Assembly (NCBI RefSeq): GCF_910592395.1
Contig: NC_088314.1
Location: forward strand, 19,986,070 to 20,050,069
DNA: 64,000 nucleotides
Direction of reading: 5' to 3'
Source: Lineus longissimus
Taxonomy: Eukaryota; Nemertea; Pilidiophora; Heteronemertea; Lineidae
Shown here: one piece after another, positions 23,721-33,262 of the stretch
How positions within the stretch are numbered: position 1 is the first letter of the stretch
Layout: each line of letters starts with the position of its first letter
Notes under the pieces: model-generated
What the model was told of the DNA's origin: nothing
What the model saw: the letters and a program-made list of their open reading frames with translations, nothing else
The model's database searches: none
Position numbers and translations under genes: made by a program

Positions 23721-25464
23721 ATGACAAAATGTCCCCCCTTGGGAACATGGGAACACCATGACCCCTGAGGCTTTGTAACAAAGGGACAATGTGAACTCTG
23801 TGTAGACCACACTTCAATAGTAACATAAAGAAGAAGAATTCAATGTAAACCTTGCCTTAGAAGAGGCTCCAAAACTAAAGCAGAGAAATTAAAAGCAGAA
23901 GAGCCTGTTGCTTAATCAGTTGTCATGCACATTATCAAAATTACCACACATTTTGCAAACAATGTCTTTGTTCCCAATTGACAAAAGTGGCTGCTTTCAA
24001 AGGCTGTCATTCATATGGATCTTTCAATAACTTCAAAGATCCAGTTGTAATGACTATTATATCTCCTTGGTATTGTTGTGACCCTTACAATGTTATCTCT
24101 CTGCTTACAGCAATTTCGCTTTCTTACCCATATCAAAGGTGTAAAGGACAATTGCGATTTCACAACCCTGTTGCTTTCTTCTGATGTGTAATCAGGATAA
24201 TGGGATTAGGGCTTTGGTTGCGGATGTCAAGAAATGTACACAGGGACCTGTCCAATTAGTGGATGGCGAAAGCTACAATGGAGAGGAAATAGGGACGAGT
24301 GAACAATTCTGATGCTAAACTATGTATGTATAGTCTGGTTCAGGCTAAGTTTCCCCCATGAACTAGTGCATTGGTCTGCAGTCGTGTAGGAGTTGTACAC
24401 TTGTATTCAAGTAAACCTTGGAGGAAGTTGATTAAGGATCAAAGTACTGCCTGTCATGACTGTTAGAAATGGAAAACATTGAAGAAGACATCAACAATCC
24501 AGTCAGCCAAGCTTTTGCAACAAGTGGTGTGCAACAATCCATGCGGTAGTCTAGGAGAGACTAAGATATTGATGACCAGCACAGCACTTTGTCATACTCC
24601 AGTATATGCAAAGCAACAATCATTCAGTGACCACAAACCCGCAGCGGGAGTAGGTTCACATAGATTTCACTGATCTGTAACTTGCAAATTGTGTTCAGTT
24701 GCAAACCTAGGTTACTCATATTGGATTTGGTCCAAAGCAACAGTCATTTATGTCTGCTTCTAAAACCCCTTAATATGCCAAAGTGGTCCCGGAAGTCCTG
24801 GATCCTGTCATCAATCTGACCCTAAACCAGTAAAACCTGAGTAACTCTCCCATGTGATTCAAGACAGTTATCGATCTCATCATCTTAAGCAACAAGTGGG
24901 GTTATTCATTCACCGCAACCTTATCCCCGCCGTCTTCAACATTTTCCCCGTGGCGTAGCTAGAAGATGAGTAAGCAATCAGTCTTCAGCAGCAATATCCT
25001 TGACGATCAATGTTGGCCCCTTGCCAATGTTTTCAGTGTCAGGGATGATTTGGTGTCAACGGTTAGCAGCTTAAGAGTGCACATGTTGTTGCTGTTTGAT
25101 CTTACATTTGGAATTTGACTTCTGGTAGAGGGGACAGGACAGATCACAGACTACGTTATTGGCGTTTAGACGCCAGTGCGTATTATTTTTTTCCCAAGCC
25201 ATTTATATGAAGGTAACTCCAACTTCATCAAAGAATATCACCAGTATATCCGTACCATAGTTGTTTTGTTTAAGATTATTTACCAGAAAAAATTAATTCT
25301 TCACAAAAATCTTCATACTAATGATTTGTTTATTTCCCAAACCACAAATGTGTTTACCAATCTTCCGCGAAGTTACAATGCGTTTCTGGAGTCTTCTCTG
25401 TCCTCTGTTTCACCTTCAAAATAACCCCCAACCAGAAGTCCCTGAAATGGCTAATCAATTGTGA
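23721..25464. other. Noncoding stretch, nothing recognised
   Basis: No supported exon, array or element. Confidence 0.55.
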
Positions 25465-25775
25465 TCAGACAGCTTTGCACTCGTCACGTGGCCTCGCTGC
25501 CAGTTTCCACATGTTCTCGTCTCCTCCAGAAAAATCAATTTCTGGCGTTGATTGCCGCAATCGCTATCCTTGGCACTGAGCCAAGGCGCGTAGCAACGAA
25601 ACTGCGTCGCTAATACCAGCATAGATTGAGAACTGCGCATGTAGATGTAGGCTAGCGTTTATTTGATAACCACAGTGACATAGTGTCTGGATTTGGTTCA
25701 CCGAGTGTCTGCGGTGTCGTTAGGCTAGGTGGCGCTGTCTGTCGATCACCGTATTTGCACTGGTTGGCGTCTGGA
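25465..25775. promoter_or_regulatory. CpG-richer patch with NFI-type palindrome
   Basis: About 20 CpG dinucleotides fall within some 300 bases, clearly more than the flanks. The patch contains a perfect palindromic nuclear factor I consensus TTGGC-N5-GCCAA (25569-25583, extended to a 7-bp arm at 25567-25585) and an E box CACGTG (25485-25490). The full NFI palindrome should occur by chance only about 0.03 times in a window this size. A regulatory element, or an unrecognised promoter or first exon, would explain it. No TATA box, initiator or downstream exon was identified. Confidence 0.35.
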
Positions 25776-26379
25776 TTGTTTTATCGGATTAGGCAGTACT
25801 AATGGCCTAGCCGATAGTAGATGTACCAGGATCTGATGCTATTATCGAGTGCAGAAGGATTCTTGGGAACACTTACATTAAAAGCTTTGGGTGCTGAACA
25901 ATTCCAACTAGATTAAAAAACACATCTATCTCATGCATTAACGATTACTTGTCATCTTTGTTGATGTTCATTATAAGGCTTCCTCTGAATCCTCAAGTTC
26001 CAGGCAAAACGTCTTTGTTATTTAAGTACCAAAGTTTTCCAGGGTGAAATAGATAGAGGAGCCGCAGTTGTGTAGTGTCGCGGGTCTCTGACCAAACAGT
26101 CCTGATGTCCCTGGCTCTCACCCCGCTTTCGGTGTGAGACTCTAGGCATGTCTCTTTGCCTTTCATGCCTTACTCCATCCAGGTGTATAAAGAAGTAGTG
26201 GTCACAAAATGTAGTGCTGATTAAGCAGCTCATTGAGGTTAACAGTTGGCCGATGTCAGTTAGCGGATGTTAATTATTTAGTCTGCCCATTCAGATCCTG
26301 ACTTTCCAATAACTTTTATCTGCAAGTCTCATCAAAGATCGCTCTGACCTCATTCCGTGTTGGTCTAAAGGGGTCTTCC
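25776..26379. other. Noncoding stretch, nothing recognised
   Basis: The sequence between the CpG patch and the tandem array has no supported feature. Confidence 0.5.
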
Positions 26380-28045
26380 TATGTCTTATATCTGATCACT
26401 ATATGGTTCAGTACTAACGCGCCTTGGCAAAGAAATCAGACACCCTTTGATAGTTTCGGTCCTTCCATCTAATCGAGTGCAGTCATGGAGGACACGTTTC
26501 ATTTTCATTGATGTCAACTGATACCGAGAGTTATCAGGATGAGACGGTATGAAATTGTCATCAAACAGTGTCCTTGCCAAGGTCTCACTCCTCTCCTCGG
26601 ATAGGTTAACGATGATTGCTCTGATTGGATCTGTCCCGAATAGTGTCAGTCCTGTCAATGTACTGCAACTAGTGGAGGGTTCTGCAAAGGAATTATAGTA
26701 ATATAATGCATAATTCTAACTACATATAGACCCTACATCAACTCATGCAGTACACATTCATGGAGTGTACCATTTACGCACAATGTGCCTGCCTACTTCC
26801 AGCTCCAGAACAATCATATATTTGGTGAATACTATTAAACATGCAGGAAACAAACCCATCAAAGACACCAACCTCCTTTGACAGCTTTGTTACTTACTTC
26901 CAATTAAGTGCAGTCTTTGAGTCTCAATGGGAAGGGAGAATTGCTGACATCCTTCTGATGGGTTGATAAGTCAAGATGTGCAAAAGATTGATCTACATTC
27001 ATCTCAAAAATTATCATTCTTTTGGTCGATACTAACGTTAAGCCAGCAAGCTTTGTCAAAGAAATTGGCCACCTTTGATAGTTTCTTCACTTCCTTCTAA
27101 TTGAATGCAGTCTTTGAGTCTCAATGGGAAGTGAGAACTATTGACAAACGGCACCCATGTACCAAGGTCTCTACCATCCTAACGTTAAGGAAACGTGCCT
27201 TGTGAGAGAAATTCAACACCCTTTGATAGCTTCTATTCGCCGCCTGAAGGACTCTTTGGTGCGTTTGGTGTCAACATGTACCAATAAAAAAGGGTAGTCG
27301 GGGTGAGACAGTTCAAAATTGTCATAAAGTGGCGCCCTTACCAAGGTCTTTCGCCATGCTTCTGATGGGGAAATCAGTCTAGACGTGTAAAAGGGGATCT
27401 ACGTCCATCTCAGAAATGATCTTTCTTTCTATTTATTAGATATATTAAGGAGACATGCCTTGTCAAAGAAATCCAATACCCTTTGGTGGCTTCCGGTTAC
27501 CTCTTTGCAGTCTTCAAGGACTAGCTTCATTTCTCCGACATGTTTGAAGTCAATATCGTAGGTGAGACAGTTCATAATTGTCATCAAACGATGCCCTTAC
27601 CAAGGTCTCTCGCAATCACCATCCCTTTGATGGATAGATTCGTAAAGATGTATGAAATTTATCTGAAAGCAAATGTATCTTTTCGTTTGATACTCATGTT
27701 AAGGATTCGTGCCTTGTCAAAGAAGTAAAAAATTCTTTCAACGCTGCTTTACATCCTTCCTGCTGTATGGAGTGCAGTCTCGGAGGACTATGGGTACATT
27801 CTTAATGGATTTATCACGTTCCGTTGGCAGTATTCTATGCACACAATTCTTTGCATATTACAGAAATCATTAGCTAATGCCATGAATATGGGGCCATTAC
27901 TGACGTCTTGATGTGTCAAAAAAACATGACCAATGTTTCCATTTATCAAGAACCGTCTCGAATTCTTGCTGGCTTGATTTGCCTCAGAACCATTACCGAT
28001 GCATGTTTCTGTCTTGGAGTGCAGTCTTGACAGTTATTGAGATTA
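26380..28045 (-). repeat. Long-period degenerate tandem array, about 255-bp unit, about 7 copies
   Basis: Seven related blocks lie in one orientation. Anchor positions, taken at the 'gccttgtcaaagaaat...ccctttgatag' block, are about 26421, 26857, 27049, 27196, 27456 and 27711, with a last decayed copy at about 27940. Spacing in the best-kept part is 255-260; copies near 27.05 kb are shortened. Shared blocks in plus-strand order are 'taacgttaagg', 'tgccttgtcaaagaaa', 'caccctttgatagcttc', 'gagtgcagtcttggagga', 'gtgagacagttcaaaattgt', 'gcccttaccaaggtctc', 'ctgatgggttgataagt' and 'gatctacntccatctca'. The minus strand keeps traces of a reading frame, described in the next entry. Confidence 0.85.
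26386..26690 (-). pseudogene. Protein-like unit of the array, unknown family
   Basis: The minus strand is open from the acceptor-like 'ttcctttgcag' (about 26681-26691) to a stop at 26386, roughly 100 codons with coding-like composition. Toward its 3' half it reads MKMKRVLHDCTRLDG followed by TETIKG. The array copies near 27.1 kb and 26.9 kb give comparable peptides (LKDC-x2-LEG-x3-ETIKG, and LKDCT-stop-LE-x4-AVKG). Other copies have stops or shifts. This suggests the units derive from coding sequence, either tandem exons or a mobile element gene, now mostly broken. The L-x-D-C/N...GTE-x-I-x-G pattern loosely recalls the end of some NB-ARC domains, which I consider unproven. Confidence 0.3.
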
Positions 28046-28104
28046 ACACTTTTTAGATGCCAGAAAGCTACATCAAGCATAAAGACAAATGCTTCGCCAT
28101 ACCA

Positions 28105-28250
28105 TTAGTGCCAATCGCCGTGGAGGTCACATGTTTGATTCTCAGTAGGAAAGGGGATCGTGCTGTTGAGGATCATTGTCCCCAAAGCTGTGGGAAACGT
28201 ACCGAAGCCCTTGGCATGCTCCTGGGCAATGGCATGTGATGCGGTGCAAG
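28105..28250 (+). mobile_element. Possible SINE remnant
   Basis: 'ggtcacatgtttgattctc' resembles a B box and is followed by 'gctgttgaggatcattgtccc', loosely like the region after the B box in the SINE at 16735. The evidence is thin. Confidence 0.2.
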
Positions 28251-28595
28251 CACCCTGAAGTCTTAGGTGACCCGTAGAGTGGGGGGTCTCTGATGCTGTA
28301 TGTCTCCTAGAGCTAGACATAGCCAAAGCACCAAAGCCAATGGACGACCAGCTGCCTTACTTGGCAATGACCCCTCATTGTCTTCTTTTATGTTTTTTTT
28401 CATGCCTATTGCAGAAGGCCACAAAAACTGACCTTAGAAAGGGTGTCCTGCTAAATGTTGTCTGGCCCTCATGACCGCAGGGTCTCAAGTTTTCTCCTAC
28501 TTTCATTTTCAAACATTCTTACAGAAGTAACAACATTGTATTTGACATGTTTGATGCTCATCTCTCACCTCAATAGTTTATTCACCCATATGGGG
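28251..28595. other. Short noncoding stretch
   Basis: Nothing recognised. Confidence 0.5.
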
Positions 28596-28865
28596 TCATC
28601 TAGTGAGGCAGAGTGCAATGATATCCTGACTCCCTGTACCATTGATGTTGTCGATAAAACCAGTTAACCTTTCCAGATAGTTTTCGTTGATGGTCATGTC
28701 TCTGGGATAGGTTAATTGATCTTTAGTAACAACAGCAGGATCTTTGGTGTTCCCCAAACAGATGTTATCTCGTGTATTCAAGAGCAATGGGATCACTCTC
28801 CTTGGTAATAGCCGTAAGACTGGAGTAACCTTGAGTATGCTGCGTACAGCAAGATCATTTCTCAA
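28596..28865 (-). CDS. Weak candidate coding block, unknown
   Basis: A 90-codon open frame with varied composition ends NENYLERLTGFIDNING... and closes with a TAG stop at 28596. It lies on the same strand as the coding-like traces of the 26.4-28.0 kb array. It shares a short 'ttaacctatcc' string with the first array unit, so it may be another remnant of that sequence. There is no start codon with support, no clear splice site and no recognised domain. Confidence 0.15.
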   Translation of the reverse strand: MRNDLAVRSILKVTPVLRLLPRRVIPLLLNTRDNICLGNTKDPAVVTKDQLTYPRDMTINENYLERLTGFIDNINGTGSQDIIALCLTR

Positions 28866-30436
28866 TTAGTTACCCGGTCGGCCACGTACGACAGGATCCT
28901 TCTTTGGTGCTTTTGAAGTTCATCTAGTGTAATGAGCTAAGATGTCACAATATCAGGCGACACGTGATATTGGTTCAATGAGAGCACAAGAGCAGAAAAC
29001 GTGTGTTCAGAGTCATCCTAACAGAGTTAGTTTCCTCCTCGTCTTCAAATAAGGTCACATGTTAATGCAACAAACCCGCCCATGACGATAGAAACATGTG
29101 ACTATGTGATCATAAAACGTATTTACTGCAAGTGCACGTGCCACTCGATTGATCAGGATGTGCCAGCCCTTGTGCAAGCTGAACTGGATGAAGCCGCGCG
29201 TCATGACTGTAAACATGTTTTTCCAATATTGTTGATGTTATCATTAGCAACAGTTGCTAGGCTGCGATGCAACTGATTACTGGTTGTGTTTATCAACAAC
29301 GCAGTATTTCTTAATAATTGCAGCGCCCCTATGAATGTTGGGATAGATCTGCTGAGGTGTTTGCGTTTGTTGACATTGATAGGTCCCTCATTGTCTTGGC
29401 AGTCTTAAGATGATGTGACACAGTACACAGACATTAAGCATGCTTTGTTGTGTGATTATTACTGTTTGCGTTGTTTAGGACATTTGTTTGTTTGGTTTCT
29501 GAAAGCGTGGTTGAGGGAAGGGTGGAAAAACTACGAAGATAAACTGCGTAACAAAATATAAATGCATAGTTAATTGCATTGTTGTTTTGGTCATGCGTAG
29601 TTGTTTTGGATTATTCTTGTCCTGATTGATGGAGGAGTTGCATGTCCTGGGTAATTCTTTTTTTTTTAAACAATCACGTGTCAGAAAGTCAGCATTTGCA
29701 TTGATGAGGGCTCCTTTGGTTTTCATTAGGAAAATCTGTTCTATTACAATGTAGTTTAAAGACCTCCTCTCTTCGCTCAAAACTGAACTTGAAATCATCC
29801 GCACCCTCTGTTCTGATTTTCCTCTATTCCAAATCCAGATAGTCATACCGGGCAATACTGGCCAGCAGAAAAAGGCCATTGCCCTCATGGTTACTAAAAA
29901 ATTGTGACTTGTAATTCACATGTTATAACAATGATAGAGCTAGCGTCGTGAGTCATTCTGCTTCGAGCTCCTTGAATCCTTGCCAGGCTAACCAATGATT
30001 AACCATGACAATGCGGCTTGAACCCCTGCCAATTTCCGCTGCCGAGGGAGAAGGAATAATCGACAATAGCGGCCAATAAATGACAAAGGTCTGTATTGAT
30101 ATGCGATGGAGAGATGTCTGGCTTTCTGTTAGCTCTCTGTTAGCAAGTGGTTGGCAGGGCTTTTGGATGACATGCTAGCATAAGGGACAGAGAAGTGACA
30201 GATTGAGATTATCAACAATATAAAAGCACAATTTCACTATAACAGTGGTTTACCACCGCTGTTTTGCCGCTTCCACAAGCTTTGCGATCAGTAACTAATA
30301 ACTTTCAAAGGAACGAAATGCCTGAAATGAAAATAGTGTGAATTCCTGTGCTTGCAGGTGTTGTGGAATCCAGTATTAAAGGCCTATTTCTTTCATTCAA
30401 AGACTCGAATTTGAACTTTTCTTATTGTGAAATGCA
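28866..30436. other. Noncoding stretch, nothing recognised
   Basis: A 137-codon minus-strand frame (29475-29888) is at the length chance predicts and has no recognisable domain. A perfect-arm 7-bp palindrome around 29246-29260 (tagcaac-a-gttgcta) is noted only. Confidence 0.5.
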
Positions 30437-30540
30437 ACAAAGCCATTGTGTAGACAGATATACAGGTTCTAGAAATATTAAGTTTCAGCGAATTTTAATG
30501 CTCTTTGGTATTTCTATTTTTCTGAGCCACCAGTTATTAC
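30437..30540 (+). repeat. Dispersed repeat, copy 2 (partner at 14261-14390)
   Basis: Same-orientation, shorter copy of the repeat at 14261-14390. The two best-matching blocks are aagtttcagcgaattt and tttttctgagccaccagt. Confidence 0.7.
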
Positions 30541-31439
30541 AATCAATGAAATACCCCTTTAGTGGTTGCTGCTTCTGGAGCTGCAATTTAAGTTGTAGCT
30601 CCTAAAGCACCCAGAGGGCAACTTGGATGATTCTAATCGTTCCCCACAGTCATGTACCAAAATGATCATCTTCATGAAGAAAAAGAGAAAAGGGGGTTCA
30701 CTCCCGCACGTTGCTGATAGCGACGTCATACTGCTGATGAATTAGATCATGCTGACGATTATCATCTGTGGGATTGTTTTGATATTGATTCTAATTCACA
30801 TATTGCCGATATTAATAGCCAGTTTCCTTCTTCACAAATATATCCACTAAGCTATTTCTGGTTTGTTTAATCAATGATTTTATTGACAGGTCATGTTGGA
30901 AAATTACTGATGTTTTTGTCATCACAAATCGTGCATCAACAACAATGATGTTGGTAACAATGTAAGGTGGGGCCTTTGGGTGCCTCTCGCAAGCCTTCTT
31001 CAATACTTCTCTGTTAACCCTTTACACTGCCAAACATGTTCTGAAACGACTACAAATTGTATCCTTTCGCTGCGAAGCTCGTCCTTGAACAAAACAGTTT
31101 TCACTGTGGCAGCTGGTTCTCACTGTGGTGGTAGCGATAAGAATTCATTGGCTTTGTTATGGGCTAGTGTCGGCTCACTAGTTGACATTTGTAGCGTTTA
31201 GATTGGGGTTTTATCCTTAGGATTTCCCATTTGGCAAAAATGACATGTTTGATAGTAATGGTTTTAGTCCTTTTTGTGGAAATATATCTATTTTTCTCCT
31301 GAGATGTATCCAGTTGTAATCTGCCACACCTGCATTTGTTGTTGTCGCCTGCCGCACTTTTCACCATCCCAACATTTCATGTGTCTTGTCACAGAATTCA
31401 AGGTAATACCAATCCTTAAATTGATAAACTAACGTCATC
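30541..31439. other. Noncoding stretch, nothing recognised
   Basis: No supported feature. Confidence 0.5.
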
Positions 31440-31590
31440 TCGCTAAATCTGTCCACACACGATTATCGTAGAAGTCACGGAAGCTGAAACAAATCATCGG
31501 CTACGTCACCGCCTCCCTCGCGTAATAAAGACGCAATGGACACCCACGCGCTGTCGTTGGAGGCGGTCGCGGCCGGATCAATACCTAGTG
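31440..31590. promoter_or_regulatory. Short CpG cluster
   Basis: About 17 CpG dinucleotides fall in 150 bases, including the dense run ggcggtcgcggccgg near 31562-31576, in a window where CpG is otherwise sparse. A tgacgtagc-type (CRE-half) site lies on the minus strand near 31500. Such unmethylated-looking islands often mark promoters or enhancers, but no transcription start or exon can be shown here. Confidence 0.25.
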
Positions 31591-32454
31591 AGAGTTGCCT
31601 GGCTGAATCATCTTTATCACCAACTGGTCTTAATATAGCATCTGCGGTGGTTAGGTAATTGGTTTAATATGAATGTTGTGGGGGTCATGAAACATGACTC
31701 AATACCTGTAGCAGTCGAGATGATGGCTTTTTGCCCTGATTTGAAGATGGTCCAGATGACAACCTTTATGACCCTAGCGAAAGTCAGGTCGTGATGTGGG
31801 ATGTAAACAGAAGAAGATTAAAAGCCAGCCAATTTAGAATAGCTTTGTTCGTGATCTGACTTGATGATTTTTCGCCTTTAGGTTCAGTTCCTGGTTCACG
31901 TCAAGGTGGTCAGAATCTTGTGATGATGATGATTAGTCATGACTTAATAATGATAAATATAGCATGTTAAAGTACAAGATAACTCATCCGAGTTCATCAC
32001 ACTGTTGATTGACATATTGATGAATGATTGAATAGACCATTCTTGTAAAACCTTGACCTTCACCCTATGGCTTATGAGCTATGTAGAATGGGTGGCATCC
32101 TGGTCTTTCCTTCGGCACAGGTGGTGACCAAGGATTACACCATGGCTTTTTTTCGTCCCAAGGTATGCTACCAGAGAGCTACAATTCTCCACAGTATGCA
32201 GTGTAAAAAAAAACAAAAAAACTCTTCTTTTGGGGCCACCCAGGGGATACAAACAGCAGGGGGTCCCCAGCAGACATCCATATCTGAATATGTTAGGTTA
32301 CACAGCAAATGTTCCTGTACTCAGATATTGGTACTTTGTTCGTTTGACAAAAAAGCTATTATTACTGCTACGCAAATGTTTGAGCTTTTTTAAGTTTGAT
32401 GGCAGCATTTCAGTTTCAGTTTCATTTTCTTATTTCTTGTTTTATAGATGACCC
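31591..32454. other. Noncoding stretch, nothing recognised
   Basis: The two overlapping open frames at 32.07-32.45 kb lack any recognisable domain. Confidence 0.5.
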
Positions 32455-32870
32455 CTTCGATCATCTCAATATCTGAATAATAGTTTGTTATCCTATCATT
32501 AATGAAGGTTTGAGCCGTAGGAAATTAAGTTATCGATGAGGTCATTCAAAGGTCTGTTGCTGTAGCAATTTGTAACTAATTTATTGCAAAAATGGTTATC
32601 TAAAGATTAGCATTAGGATTATTGATGAGGTGATCTAAAGGTCTTCACACAACATCAATTTCTGAACGATTTTCTCAAACAGGATACTACCTGATTTGAG
32701 TGGGAAACCTGCAGGAGGGGTTATTGATGATCTGTTGCTACTGACCTCCTTACCTTTGGCTATTTGCTCATCAATGTCCGATCGATATTTTGTGATCTGA
32801 TCATTATCAGAAGCTTAGCTGCCAGGAAATGAGGTTCTCGATGAGGTGATTTGAAGGTCTGTCCCAATGA
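32455..32870. repeat. Degenerate long-period tandem repeat
   Basis: The block 'nttatcgatgaggtnattcaaaggtct' appears near 32530, 32620 and 32836 with changes, and a weaker form ('ttattgatgatctgttgct') near 32720. Each is preceded at variable distance by 'tcaatntcngaa/tccgatcgatattttgt'-like sequence. Three to four copies are present, with spacing of about 90-120 bp. The array is old. Confidence 0.55.
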
Positions 32871-33165
32871 ACTTATGTCGTGGAGTTTTTGGTCATTGCT
32901 TGTCAGGCCTTAATTTTGGAGTGATTCCAAAGGTAAAACCCCCAGATATAATCCATCTTTTGTATCAGGCCTGTCGGTTGCTTTATGCCCATGGAGGGTG
33001 GCCCTTGAGCCGTTATAAGGCCAAAATCTCCATAAGAAAGATGTTCTTCCACTTTTAGTGATCCTTTTGGGGCATTTGCCCTTGGTTTCCTCTTGTTACA
33101 GCCCTGGATATGGCTGCATTGCATCCTTGGTGGACTGACTGTTGATATTGTAAATAGAGTCTGTA

Positions 33166-33262
33166 TGTGCCAATCAAATTCCAGATTTGATATTGAATGT
33201 GCCAAATCGAAGTCCAGATTTGATATTGAATGTGCCAAATCGAATTCCAGATTTGATGATAT
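33166..33262. repeat. 32/33-bp tandem repeat, 3 copies
   Basis: Units start at 33166, 33198 and 33231 (tgtgccaaatcgaattccag, then atttgatattgaa). The first unit is one base shorter, so the reading frame shifts between units 1 and 2 at its start. The longest open frame in the window (158 codons, minus strand, 32903-33379) runs through this array. I attribute its length partly to the stop-free repeat. Confidence 0.95.

Noticed and set aside
25475-25496. miR-92-like string TTGCACTCGTC followed by a GGCCTC
   Set aside because: Eleven bases match the start of miR-92 as I recall it, but no complementary arm lies upstream or downstream, so no precursor hairpin can form.
29225-29275. RFX X-box from 'gttgctagg...atgcaac'
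   Set aside because: Half-sites are too far apart for a standard X-box; the short palindrome beside it is within chance.
29475-29888. 137-codon minus-strand open frame
   Set aside because: About one frame of this length is expected by chance; no domain recognised.
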